Of a stretch of 64,000 nt of DNA, positions 36,827 to 45,459 are shown piece after piece. How positions within the stretch are numbered: the stretch's first letter is position 1; the number at the start of each line of letters is the position of its first letter. The notes below the pieces were generated by a model. That model was given only the letters and a program-made list of their open reading frames with translations. It made no database searches and was not told the DNA's origin. This DNA comes from Methylosinus sp. Ce-a6 (lineage in GTDB: Bacteria > Pseudomonadota > Alphaproteobacteria > Rhizobiales > Beijerinckiaceae): contig NZ_BGJX01000009.1 of assembly GCF_009811655.1 (NCBI RefSeq), positions 1-64,000 on the forward strand, read 5' to 3'. Both the position numbers and the translations under genes were made by a program.

Positions 36827-37015
36827 TCACGATTTTGAGGCGTGCTCGGGCTTGTCCTTGCGCTTCGTCGCGGCGAATTCTTCGAGCTGCTTCTCGCTCA
36901 TCGATTCGAGCATGGAGCGTGACGCTCCTTTGAGCGAGCTCTTGGGGATCTCGCCGCGCTTGGCCGCGAGCGCCGCGCCGGCGGCCATTTGCTGAGCCTT
37001 GGATTTCGCGGGCAT
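36827..37015 (-). CDS. Small basic protein, DUF3008-like (62 aa)
   Basis: The ATG at 37015 follows GGAGGAG. The protein starts [20 protein letters not shown], continues with Gly-Glu-Ile-Pro and a Leu/Met-rich amphipathic helix, and ends Lys-rich. It matches my memory of the DUF3008 small-protein family, which has no known function. Close spacing suggests co-transcription with csp3. Confidence 0.72.
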   Translation of the reverse strand: MPAKSKAQQMAAGAALAAKRGEIPKSSLKGASRSMLESMSEKQLEEFAATKRKDKPEHASKS

Positions 37016-37098
37016 GGGCTCCTCCCATCCGACGTCTCCGCGCCACGGGAAGGCGACGCGGGGCGGAGGATAACCCCCGGCGGGCAAGAGTGGTTCCG

Positions 37099-38028
37099 TC
37101 AGCCGCGGCGCAAGATGCGCAGGCTCGGCGTTTTGCCGCCGCTCGCGAGATAGACGCCGATCGAGACGCAGAGCAGCGCGATCTGCTCGACGAGCGAAGG
37201 GATTTCTCCGAGGATCGGAATGGCGATCAACGCCGCCATGGGCGGCACCAGAGCGGAAAAGGCCGCGCCCGCCGAAGCGCCCAGAATCTCTATGCCCTTG
37301 CCGAAGAGAAAGAGCGCGACGATCGAGACCATGACGCCCTGGAACAAGGTCTGAATCACAATGTCGCGCAGCGGCGCATCCATGCCATGCAAGCCGTGAA
37401 AGGCGAAATAGACAGGCCCATAGAGAATGAGCGAGCCGGTCGAGACCAATGCAGCGGCGTGCAACGAATCGAGCCCGGAGGCGCGCAGCACGATCGCATA
37501 GCCGGCCCAGGTGAAAGCCGCGCTCAGAAGCAGAATATGCCCGATCTGCGTTTCGCCCATCGAAAAGGCGCCCGGTCCCGCGATCGTCGCGCCGCCTATG
37601 GCGATGAGCGCGTAGCCGACGAGGCGGCCCGAGGCGAATCGCTCTTTCGTGAGGAGCCATGAGAGCAGCGCGACGAAAAGCGGCATGGAGCCCGGCAGCA
37701 GCGCTCCCGCATGGGCGACCGGCGCGCGCTCGAGACCGCTCGCGGCGACGAGCACATAGGGCGCGCCGGCGCTGCAGACGAGAATGAAAAGCCGCAGCGG
37801 GCCGAGCCGCTCGAGCGCGAGGCCCTTGCGCAGCACCACGGGAAAGAGCAGCACGCCGGCAGCGCCGAAACGCAGCATTGTGAGGTCATAGACCGAGAGC
37901 GTCGTCGTCACGCCGAGCCGCGTGACCGCGATCCATGTCGCCCAGACCGTAACCGCGCTGACGCCGAACAATGCGCCCGTGGCGTATCGCGCCGTCTGCG
38001 GAGCGCCTTCGACGATCTCCTCGCTCAT
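37099..38028 (-). CDS. EamA/DMT-family transporter
   Basis: ATG at 38028 follows AAGGA and gives 309 residues with about ten hydrophobic helices in two EamA repeats ([11 protein letters not shown] in the first, [13 protein letters not shown] in the second). Members export or import metabolites such as amino acids or purines. The substrate cannot be told from the sequence. The frame continues upstream of 38028 but without transporter features. Confidence 0.88.
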   Translation of the reverse strand: MSEEIVEGAPQTARYATGALFGVSAVTVWATWIAVTRLGVTTTLSVYDLTMLRFGAAGVLLFPVVLRKGLALERLGPLRLFILVCSAGAPYVLVAASGLERAPVAHAGALLPGSMPLFVALLSWLLTKERFASGRLVGYALIAIGGATIAGPGAFSMGETQIGHILLLSAAFTWAGYAIVLRASGLDSLHAAALVSTGSLILYGPVYFAFHGLHGMDAPLRDIVIQTLFQGVMVSIVALFLFGKGIEILGASAGAAFSALVPPMAALIAIPILGEIPSLVEQIALLCVSIGVYLASGGKTPSLRILRRG

Positions 38029-38163
38029 CCGAAATCCTTCCCGCTCGCAATTCACGACGCCGCAGTCATAGTCGAGCGCGAGCGAAAGCGCGAGCCTCTC
38101 GGTTTGGCCGATTTTCGTCGCGGCCGCGTTTGACCGCGCCACGCGCCGCGCCATCTCACGCCC

Positions 38164-39162
38164 ATGTCGTCTTCCCTGCCCATCGGCGAGCTCTTCCTGC
38201 TCGGCTTTCGCACGCCGCATGTTGCGCCCTGGATGCGGGATTTTGCGCGCGACTATGGGCTCGGCGGCGTCATCCTCTTCGATTACGACTGCATCGACCG
38301 CAAATATGAGCGCAATATTTTTTCGCCGGCGCAGGTGAAGGCGCTCTGCGAGGAGATTCACGCATTGCCCTCGCGCCCGCTGATCTTCATCGATCAGGAG
38401 GGCGGCAAGGTGCGTCGGCTGAAGGAGGAGCGCGGCTTCCGCCCCTTGCCGAGCGCGCGCCAATTCGGCCGCATGACGGCGCTCGAACGGCTCGAAGCGT
38501 TGCGGCCCGCCTATGTCGAATTGCGCGAGCTCGGCATAGACGCCGATCTCGCGCCGGTCGTCGATCTCGACATCGATCCGGACAGTCCCGACATAGGCTC
38601 GGCGCAGCGCAGCTTTTCCGCCGATCCGCAAATCGTCGAGGAATGCGTCGCGGCGCTCGTCGAGGTCGCCCGCTCGACCGGGCTCAAACTCTGCCTCAAG
38701 CATTTTCCAGGGACAGGCGGCGCCAAGGTCGATCCGCATGATCATGTGATGGATCTTTCCGACAGCCTCACCGACACGCAAGTGAAGGTCTTCGAGACGC
38801 TGGCGCCGCGCGCGCCAATGGTGCTGTTCAGCCATGGCATAGTGAATCAATGGGAGCAGGACACGCCCTGCTGTCTCTCCTCCGTCGCCGTGCGCAAATA
38901 TCGACAATGGGCGCCGGACGCCGTGATATTGACCGACGATCTGCAGATGCAGGGCGTGCAGAAGCTGATGACGACGGGCGAAGCCTCTCTGTGCGCCTTG
39001 CGCGCCGGCGTCGATTTCATCCTCATCGGCAATAATATGAAGGACGAGCAGGAAGATTCGGCGCGCTATGCGACAGATCTGCTCGAAGCCTGCGAGAAGG
39101 ACGACACGCTGCGCGACAATGCGCGCGCCGCGATCGCGCGTATTCGGCGCTTGAAGGCGTGA
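38164..39162 (+). CDS. Glycoside hydrolase family 3 protein (NagZ-like)
   Basis: The 332-residue single-domain GH3 protein has FIDQEGGKVRRL for substrate binding, KHFPGTGGAKVDPHDH (the family Lys-His and the loop His-Asp acid/base pair of NagZ-type enzymes) and TDDLQMQG with the likely nucleophile Asp. It has no signal peptide, so it is cytosolic. The expected role is beta-N-acetylglucosaminidase acting on peptidoglycan turnover products. This fits its position beside nagA, the SIS deaminase and murQ. Confidence 0.87.
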   Translation: MSSSLPIGELFLLGFRTPHVAPWMRDFARDYGLGGVILFDYDCIDRKYERNIFSPAQVKALCEEIHALPSRPLIFIDQEGGKVRRLKEERGFRPLPSARQFGRMTALERLEALRPAYVELRELGIDADLAPVVDLDIDPDSPDIGSAQRSFSADPQIVEECVAALVEVARSTGLKLCLKHFPGTGGAKVDPHDHVMDLSDSLTDTQVKVFETLAPRAPMVLFSHGIVNQWEQDTPCCLSSVAVRKYRQWAPDAVILTDDLQMQGVQKLMTTGEASLCALRAGVDFILIGNNMKDEQEDSARYATDLLEACEKDDTLRDNARAAIARIRRLKA

Positions 39163-39182
39163 CACGAAAGCCTGTGGATCGA

Positions 39183-39205
39183 ATGCGAGCCTTCAAGGCT
39201 CGCAT
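39183..39205. repeat. Palindrome between gh3 and nagA
   Basis: ATGCGAGCCTT, one base, then AAGGCTCGCAT: a perfect 11-bp-arm hairpin between two convergent genes. It could act as a bidirectional terminator and resembles the element found inside hypF. Confidence 0.75.
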
Positions 39206-39213
39206 CACACGCC

Positions 39214-40374
39214 TCACCACTCGTCGGCGGAAGGCTCGCCGGCGACCCAGGTCGCCACGATGCGAATGGTCTGCGGATCGAAGGCCGTCATATCGGCGCG
39301 ATAGCCGGCGACGAGCCGGCCGAGCCTCTTTCCGAGTCCTAGAAAATTCGCCGGATTGGTGGAGGCGAAGACGAGCGCGCGCTCGAGCGGGAGATCGAGC
39401 AGCAAGACGCAATTGCGCACCGCGCTCGCCATGTCGAGCGCCGCGCCGGCGAGCGTGCCGTCCGCCGTCACGCAGCGCCCGTCAGCCACGAAAATCTCCC
39501 GGCCCTGCAGCGCGAATTGCTTCGCGCTTCCGCCGACCGGCGGCATTGCGTCGGTCACGAGCATCGGATGGCCGAGGCCGGCCCGCAGCGCGAGGCGCAA
39601 TATCGCCGGATCGACATGCTCGCCATCGACGATGAGGCCATAGAAAGCGGACGAAGATTCGAGCGCGGCCGCGATCGGACCCGGCTCGCGGCTCGCGAGC
39701 GGACGCATGGCGTTGAAGAGATGCGTGAAGCCGGTCATGCCTTCTTTCATCGCTTCGCGCGTCTGCGCATAGCTCGCCATGGAATGGCCGAGCGCGAGCT
39801 TGCAGCCGGCGGCGGCGAGCTCGGAAACGAAGCCCGGCGGCGCCTCCTCCGGCGCGAGCGTCACGAGCGACACGCCTCCCGCTGGCGGCGCCAGCATGTC
39901 GACATGATGCGGCAAAGGCGCGCGACGAAGATCGGCGCGATGCGCGCCGAGCCGCTGCGGCGATATGAACGGCCCCTCGAAATGCACGCCGAGCGCGCCG
40001 GGGGCCTGCGGCATGATCTCGGCGACGGCGCTCTTCGCCGCGATCATCTTCTCATCCGTGTCGGTGATGAGCGTCGGCAGCAGCGAGGTCGTGCCGAATT
40101 TGCGATGCGCGCGAAGGATTGCCGCAATTCCCGCCGGCGTCGGCTCGTCGTTGAACAGAATGTCGCCGCCGCCATTCACCTGAATGTCGATGAAGCCCGG
40201 CGCGAGCCAGACGCCTTTCGGCAGCTCGACGACATTCGCGCCGCGCGGAATCTCGCGGCGCAGAATGAGCGAGACGATGTTCTCGCCCTCGATCACCACG
40301 GCGCAGTCGCGATGCGCCGATTCGCCGTCGAAGACGACATCCGCGGCGATCGTTCGGCGCGCCTCCTCGGTCAT
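39214..40374 (-). CDS. nagA: N-acetylglucosamine-6-phosphate deacetylase
   Basis: The 386-residue protein of the amidohydrolase fold has GFIDIQVNGGGDILF (metal and substrate region), GVHFEGPFIS, KLALGHSMA, FTHLFNAM and LVTDAMPP, all NagA signatures. It removes acetate from GlcNAc-6-phosphate. Its start overlaps the stop of the SIS-domain deaminase (ATGA), so the two consecutive steps are translationally coupled. Confidence 0.94.
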   Translation of the reverse strand: MTEEARRTIAADVVFDGESAHRDCAVVIEGENIVSLILRREIPRGANVVELPKGVWLAPGFIDIQVNGGGDILFNDEPTPAGIAAILRAHRKFGTTSLLPTLITDTDEKMIAAKSAVAEIMPQAPGALGVHFEGPFISPQRLGAHRADLRRAPLPHHVDMLAPPAGGVSLVTLAPEEAPPGFVSELAAAGCKLALGHSMASYAQTREAMKEGMTGFTHLFNAMRPLASREPGPIAAALESSSAFYGLIVDGEHVDPAILRLALRAGLGHPMLVTDAMPPVGGSAKQFALQGREIFVADGRCVTADGTLAGAALDMASAVRNCVLLLDLPLERALVFASTNPANFLGLGKRLGRLVAGYRADMTAFDPQTIRIVATWVAGEPSADEW

Positions 40375-41402
40375 CGCGTGCGCGTCACCTTCTGCAGATG
40401 GCGCGGGCGATCGACGTCGACGCCGCGCGCGGCGGCGAGCCGCGCCGCCATCGTATAGAAGCTCTGAATGAGGCAGATCGCATCGGTCTCCGGATGATCG
40501 GGCGCGAGAGTCGGAAGGCGGCTGCGCGTCTCGTCCTCGCGATCGGTCGTAAAGAGCGCCGCGCCTTTGGCGCGCAGATCCTCGGCCAATCGACGCATGC
40601 CGATCGCCGCCACGTCGGTCGGCGTCAGCATCAGAATCGGATAGAGCGGCGAGACGAGCGACACGGGGCCGTGCAGAAATTCCGCCGAGCTGAACGCCTC
40701 GGCGTGGAGATTGGCGGTTTCCTTCAGCTTCAGAGCCGCTTCGCGCGCGATGGCGAGCGTCGGCCCGCGCCCGATGGCGACGAGGCTCTCCGCGCGCGAA
40801 AAGGCGTCGATTATTCGCGACCAGTCGAGCTCGGCCGCGCGAAAGAGACGCTCGGGCAGGCGCGCGAGGGCCTCGTCCAGCGCGGGATCCTGCGACCACA
40901 GCGCGACGAGACGCGCGAGCGCGGCGAGCGAGGCGATGAAGGTCTTCGTCGCCGGCACGGCGAATTCCGGCCCGGCCGCCATGGGCAGCACGAATTCGCA
41001 TTGCGCGGCGAGATCGCTCTCCTCCTCGTTCACGAGACAGGCGGTGACGGCGCCGCTACCCCGCGCGGCGGCGGCCTGCTCGACGAGGTCGTTGCTTCCG
41101 CCCGATTGCGAGATCGCCAGGAAGAATTGGCCGTCGAGCCGCAGCGAGCCGCCATAGACGCTGGTGATGTTCGGCGCGGCGGCGGCGACAGGCAGGCCGA
41201 GACGTCGCTCGACGAGATGCTTGGCGAATGTCGCCGCATGAGCGGAGCTGCCGCGCGCGCAGGTCACGACGACGCGCGGAGAAACATCGCGCAGGCGCGC
41301 GACGAGCGGCGCGATGCGCGAAGCGATCAGCTCCTGTTGGCGCGCGACCGCATGCGGGGCCTCGCGCGCTTCGATCGCCATTCGATTGTCTTGCCTGATC
41401 AT
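40371..41402 (-). CDS. SIS-domain glucosamine-6-phosphate deaminase (NagB-II type)
   Basis: The 343-residue protein has two sugar-isomerase domains, with CARGSSAHAATFAKHL and ISQSGGSNDLVEQAAAARG, resembling the isomerase half of GlmS without the glutaminase. Together with nagA it most likely converts GlcN-6-phosphate to fructose-6-phosphate and ammonia, as in NagB-II enzymes. Alternative starts exist a few codons downstream (MAIEAREAP). It is divergent from murQ. Confidence 0.87.
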   Translation of the reverse strand: MIRQDNRMAIEAREAPHAVARQQELIASRIAPLVARLRDVSPRVVVTCARGSSAHAATFAKHLVERRLGLPVAAAAPNITSVYGGSLRLDGQFFLAISQSGGSNDLVEQAAAARGSGAVTACLVNEEESDLAAQCEFVLPMAAGPEFAVPATKTFIASLAALARLVALWSQDPALDEALARLPERLFRAAELDWSRIIDAFSRAESLVAIGRGPTLAIAREAALKLKETANLHAEAFSSAEFLHGPVSLVSPLYPILMLTPTDVAAIGMRRLAEDLRAKGAALFTTDREDETRSRLPTLAPDHPETDAICLIQSFYTMAARLAAARGVDVDRPRHLQKVTRTR

Positions 41403-41555
41403 CGGCGGCTCTGCTGCAGCTTCGTCACGCCCCCCGCCCGCGCCCTTATCTCACAAGACCGAGCGTCGGGCGAGCGCGAAATCCCTTACGCGGCCGCGCC
41501 TTCGCTTGCGATTTTCGCTGCGAGGGCCGAACTCTTTGTCTCGAGGAGGCGCGTC

Positions 41556-42488
41556 ATGGAAACGGAACATCCGAGTCCACGCTATACGAGGATCGACGCA
41601 TGGGAGCCGCGCGAGATTCTCGACGCGATGATCGAAGGGCAGTTCGCCGCGGTCGCCGCCGTGCGCGCCGCGCGCCCTGCGATCGAGGCCGCGGCGCTCG
41701 CTGTCGTGCAGCGATTGGCGCGCGGCGGACGCATCGTCTATGTGGGCGCCGGAACCTCGGGCCGGCTCGCCGTGCAGGACGGCGCCGAGCTGACGCCGAC
41801 CTTCAGCTGGCCGCCGGAGCGGCTGCTGCTGCTGATGGCGGGCGGCGACGACGCGCTGCTGAAAGCCGTCGAAGGCGCCGAGGACGAGGCCGGCAAAGGC
41901 GCCGAGCTGATGCGCCGCCACGAGATCGGCGAGAACGACGTCGTTATCGCCGTCGCCGCGAGCGGCACGACTCCCTTCACCCTCGCCTGCCTGCGGGAAG
42001 CGGGACGGCGCGGCGCGCTGACGATCGGCGTCGCCAATAATCGCGACGCGCCGCTGCTCACAGAGGCGGAACATGCGCTGTTTCTCGATTCGGGCTCGGA
42101 GGCGATCGCCGGCTCGACGCGCATGAAGGCCGGCACGGCGCAGCGCGTGGCTCTGCTGATGCTTTCGTCGCTCGTCATGATTTTGCTCGGCCGCGTCTAT
42201 GAGGGGCTGATGGTCGACGTGCAGGCCTCCAACAAGAAGCTCGCGCGCCGCAGCGAACGCATTCTCGCGCGCCTCACCGGCCGCGCGACGGAGGAGATCG
42301 ACGATGCGCTCCGACGCGCGAAAGGCAGCGTCAAGCTGGCCTATCTCCTGCTCGAGGGCCATGGGCTCGGCGAGGCGCAGGCGGCGCTCGACGCCGCGCG
42401 CGGCCATTTGCGCCGGGCGGTGGAGGCGCTCGCCGGCGGGCCGGCCGCCATTCCGGCGAAGCCATCCGACTCCGGCCGTGCCGGCTAG
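41556..42488 (+). CDS. murQ: N-acetylmuramic acid 6-phosphate etherase
   Basis: ATG at 41556 follows GAGGAGG and gives 310 residues. The SIS fold has the family motifs RGGRIVYVGAGTSGRLAVQDG, ECxPTF-like ELTPTFSW, VAASGTTPFTL and AGSTRMKAGTAQ, with the catalytic acid in the EG.ED region. It cleaves the lactyl ether of MurNAc-6-phosphate to give GlcNAc-6-phosphate, the substrate of NagA encoded divergently. The locus is a self-contained peptidoglycan-recycling unit. Confidence 0.94.
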   Translation: METEHPSPRYTRIDAWEPREILDAMIEGQFAAVAAVRAARPAIEAAALAVVQRLARGGRIVYVGAGTSGRLAVQDGAELTPTFSWPPERLLLLMAGGDDALLKAVEGAEDEAGKGAELMRRHEIGENDVVIAVAASGTTPFTLACLREAGRRGALTIGVANNRDAPLLTEAEHALFLDSGSEAIAGSTRMKAGTAQRVALLMLSSLVMILLGRVYEGLMVDVQASNKKLARRSERILARLTGRATEEIDDALRRAKGSVKLAYLLLEGHGLGEAQAALDAARGHLRRAVEALAGGPAAIPAKPSDSGRAG

Positions 42489-42565
42489 AGCGCTTTCCGC
42501 TACGGAAAACGCCAGAGCAGCTTTCGATCCAGAAGGATCGGAAGCGCGAATTCTCGTCGGCGTCG
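42486..42565. repeat. Dispersed palindromic repeat, second family, inverted copy
   Basis: TAGAGCGCTTTCCGCTACGG begins just before the murQ stop region ends. It is followed by CGATCCAGAAGGATCGGAAG and GCGAATTCTCGTCGGCG, which mirror parts of the repeat at 9085-9186. It lies between convergent genes. Confidence 0.6.
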
Positions 42566-42613
42566 TCTCCTCGCGTCGGGAGCCGAGTCATCCAGGCGGG
42601 GGCCGCACGGCGC

Positions 42614-43399
42614 TCAGTAACGTCCCTCGAAATTGATGGGAGCGCGGCGTTTGCCGTCGCGCAAGAAAATCTCCCTGGCGAAATCGGCGCGACGCCGGTT
42701 GTAGTCCTGCAGCCACCAGCCATCCCCCACGGGATCGAAAACCGGCGCGTCGGTTCGCCGAAACACCGCCGTCGCGCCGATGAATTCGACCGTTTCGAAC
42801 ATTCGATCCTCTGAAATAAAGTCGGCGAGACGACCGATGGTCGGTATATTGACGTCGTCGACGACGAGAAGGCCGCCCGCTTTCACATGCGGATAGAAAT
42901 AGTAATATTCGAGTTCGGGAAACGGGAAGCCGTGCGGCCCGTCGATCAGCACGAGATCGTATGGCGCGTGCCTCTCATAGCTCGGCAAGGTCAACTGCGT
43001 CGGACCGAAAACGGTTTCGATCGTTTCGAGGCGCGTCGCCGGACAGTTCATGAAATAGGCGACGCTCGAGGCGTCGTTCCGGTCACGGTCGTCCAGGCAG
43101 AAAACCTTGTGCCTCGTCGCGATGCGGGAAAGCAATATCGTCGACTTGCCGCAGCCCGTTTCGGCCGAGACCACGGACGACCCATTCAGCAGGTTTTCGA
43201 TGCGGATCAGCGTTCGAAGCGGGAGCGAGCCGGCCCCGTGGGCCGCGCCGGCGGATTTTTCATGGGACGCGATCTCGGCCGCGACCATCCTGTCGCGCTT
43301 CGCCGTGGGCTGAAGCGGCGCAGGCATGGCCGAAAGAGGCGATCCCCAGAGCCGCCGACGCAAGCGATTGTGGGTCTTTTGAACGAAAAGAGGCAGCAT
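42614..43399 (-). CDS. SAM-dependent methyltransferase-like protein
   Basis: A start at 43399 gives 261 residues; a further in-frame ATG at 43474 adds 25 codons with poorer codon use. A SVVSAETGCGKSTILLSRIA segment stands at the SAM/nucleotide site, and HAPYDLVLIDGPHGFPFPELEYYYFYPHVKAGGLLVVDDV resembles the second half of Methyltransf_24-type enzymes. The GCGKST spelling looks like a P-loop, but the downstream fold and the acidic CLDD strand favour a methyltransferase. Substrate unknown, possibly a polysaccharide. No operon partner. Confidence 0.7.
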   Translation of the reverse strand: MLPLFVQKTHNRLRRRLWGSPLSAMPAPLQPTAKRDRMVAAEIASHEKSAGAAHGAGSLPLRTLIRIENLLNGSSVVSAETGCGKSTILLSRIATRHKVFCLDDRDRNDASSVAYFMNCPATRLETIETVFGPTQLTLPSYERHAPYDLVLIDGPHGFPFPELEYYYFYPHVKAGGLLVVDDVNIPTIGRLADFISEDRMFETVEFIGATAVFRRTDAPVFDPVGDGWWLQDYNRRRADFAREIFLRDGKRRAPINFEGRY

Positions 43400-43603
43400 T
43401 CGATTCGGCGCCTTTCCGGTCTCGTCGATGGCGGAGCGGCCTAATGATTGCCCTCGCGCCGACTTTCGCCCCATTGCCTACTCACGCCAACTCGCGAAAT
43501 TACGGGCTGTCGATAGCAGACGATATGTCCTTTTTCAGGTGGCAGACGATTTGATGAGGCGATCCCATGGCTTATATTCGCCCGACAAACCAAAGAGAGA
43601 CCT

Positions 43604-44395
43604 ATGACAGCCAACAAGATCGACGCGCTGCTGGCGCTTCGCAGCGAGGGGCGCTTCCTGGTTGGGCGCGATCGCGTCAAGCTGCTCGAGGCGGTCGCCG
43701 AATATGGCAGCATCACCAAGGCCGCCAAGGTCGTCGGCTTCAGCTACAAGACCGCCTGGGACGCGGTGAACGCCATCAATAACCTGCTGCCGAGCCCGGC
43801 CTTCGTCACCAAGGCGGGCGGCCGCTCGGGCGGCGGCGCCGAGGTGACGGCGGAAGGGCGCCGGCTCATCGCCACCTTCCACCGGCTGGAGGAGCGGCTG
43901 TCGCGCATCTCCTCGCTCATCGCCGAGGAGGGGCTCGAGGATCAGGACGATTTTCTGCTCTGGAGCGTGGGCGTCAAAATTTCCGCGCGCAATGTATTCC
44001 AGACGGAGGTGGTGGCGGTGAAGAAATGGCCGGTCGACGTCGAGGTGACGCTGCGCGTGTCGCCTGAGACCTCCATTCACGCCATCGTCACCAATGATTC
44101 GGCGACCGAGCTCGGCCTCGAGCCGGGACGCAAGACTCTCGCGCTGATCAAATCCTCCTTCGTCAATCTGACGCCGGCCGACCACGCCCCCGCCGGGGCG
44201 CGCAATCAATTCGCCGGCGTGGTGCGGCGACGAATCGACGCGGAGCGCAACAGCGAAGTGCTGCTCGACATAGGCGCGGGCAAGACGATGACCGCCGTCG
44301 TGCCACGCCAGACGGCGGAAGACCTCGACATCGCCGAAGGCGAGCGCGCCATTGCGAGCTTCAGCCCGACCAACGTCATTCTCGCGGTCGACTGA
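43604..44395 (+). CDS. modE: Molybdate-responsive regulator ModE
   Basis: The 263-residue protein has an N-terminal winged helix (LLEAVAEYGSITKAAKVVGFSYKTAWDAVNAINNLL) followed by two Mop/TOBE domains (SARNVFQTEVVAVKKWPVDVEVTL and NQFAGVVRRRI...). This is the full two-domain ModE architecture, which binds molybdate and represses molybdate uptake genes or activates molybdoenzyme genes. No modABC lies in the window, so its targets are elsewhere. Confidence 0.92.
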   Translation: MTANKIDALLALRSEGRFLVGRDRVKLLEAVAEYGSITKAAKVVGFSYKTAWDAVNAINNLLPSPAFVTKAGGRSGGGAEVTAEGRRLIATFHRLEERLSRISSLIAEEGLEDQDDFLLWSVGVKISARNVFQTEVVAVKKWPVDVEVTLRVSPETSIHAIVTNDSATELGLEPGRKTLALIKSSFVNLTPADHAPAGARNQFAGVVRRRIDAERNSEVLLDIGAGKTMTAVVPRQTAEDLDIAEGERAIASFSPTNVILAVD

Positions 44396-44626
44396 AATCG
44401 AAGACAATATCAGCGGATCAAAGATCAATCGGCGGGCTACTCGGCGATAAAATGAGCGCTCGTGTCGATTGACACGGCAGCGGCGAAAGACCCCGCATTT
44501 CTCGATCGTTTTTTCCAACCGCGAGTCGAAGGACGGCGATATCGCCGCCCGTTGGCGCGCAGAGATTTCATCGGCCCGAGCCGAGGCGCTGAGCCTCGTC
44601 GCTTCCGCCGGGCCGCATCTGTGAGG

Positions 44627-45125
44627 CGGCGGCTACTCCTTCCTTTGGCTCTGCTGTCTCTGTCCGCCGGCGCGCCCTATGAGAGTCCCAAGCTCGACGG
44701 CGACGTCTTCTCGCGGCCGCTCGCGGGATTGGACGAGGGGTGAGGCGCGGTTCCGCGACATCGGCTGCGCCGTATGCCATCGCGAGACAATGAAGCTCGG
44801 CGCCGTCGCCTTCGCGCCCTGGCCGAGCGGGACGGACATCCATCCCTATATCGAGCTTCTGCTGCACGACATGGGCGAAGGGCTCGCCGACGGGCGCGAG
44901 GATTTCGAAGCCGGCCCGCGCGACTGGCGCACGCCGCCGTTGTGGGGGCTCGGCCTCGCTGGCCGCTATGGAGCGCAAGCGGATTTCCTCCATGACGGCC
45001 GCACCCGCAGCGTCATGGAGGCGATCCTCTGGCATGGAGGTGAGGCGGAGGCCGCGGCGCAGGGGTTTCGCGGCCTCGCGCGCGAAGAGCGCGAGGCGCT
45101 GCTCGCTTTTTTGGGCTCTCTCGAA
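44627..45125 (+). pseudogene. Remnant of di-heme oxidoreductase (DUF1111-like)
   Basis: A signal-like stretch (LLLPLALLSLSAGAP) continues to LAGLDEG and a stop at 44741-44743. In another frame the C-terminal part of a di-heme cytochrome c peroxidase-like oxidoreductase continues: RFRDIGCAVCH haem site, ELLLHDMGEGLADGR, WRTPPLWGLGL, FLHDGRTRSVMEAILWHGGEA. Most of the 400-500-residue family protein, including the first haem domain, is missing. A frameshift plus internal deletion has evidently killed the gene. Confidence 0.75.
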
Positions 45126-45399
45126 CAAAGTCTTCCCGCCTATGACGCGGGCGTCACCCAGAGCCAGAATGTGGGCGAAGGCCATTTTTGGGGCGGCGAG
45201 ATCTCGGTGGATTATCGAGTCGCGGAGGAGCTCTCGCTCGGCGGCAATCTGACGCTGATGCGCCGTTCGGTCTATGCGCCCTACATCCTCAACTTCCAGC
45301 CGACGGGCGTGCCGGACGGCAAGATGTTCCTCTACACCGGCTGACGGCTATCCGGAGGCCGGGCGCAGCTTTTTTTTCAGCGCCAAGGCGACGTTCTGA
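45126..45399 (+). pseudogene. 3' fragment of a TonB-dependent receptor
   Basis: Directly in frame after the oxidoreductase remnant comes a beta-barrel end: YDAGVTQSQNVGEGHFWGGE, DYRVAEELSLGGNLTLMRR and a stop at 45342-45344. After a one-base shift the frame resumes with GYPEAGRSFFFSAKATF and a proper stop at 45397-45399; a terminal Phe is typical of such receptors. Only about the last 90 residues survive, fused by deletion to the neighbouring gene. Confidence 0.7.
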
Positions 45400-45459
45400 T
45401 CGAGGCTCTCGTCGCCGCCGGATCGCGGAATGCCAACAGTCGCTTTTCCACGACGCGGC

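Noticed and set aside
42614..43399. P-loop NTPase, because of GCGKST
   Set aside because: No Walker B or other NTPase motifs follow; the fold order and the LVLIDGPHG segment fit a methyltransferase better.
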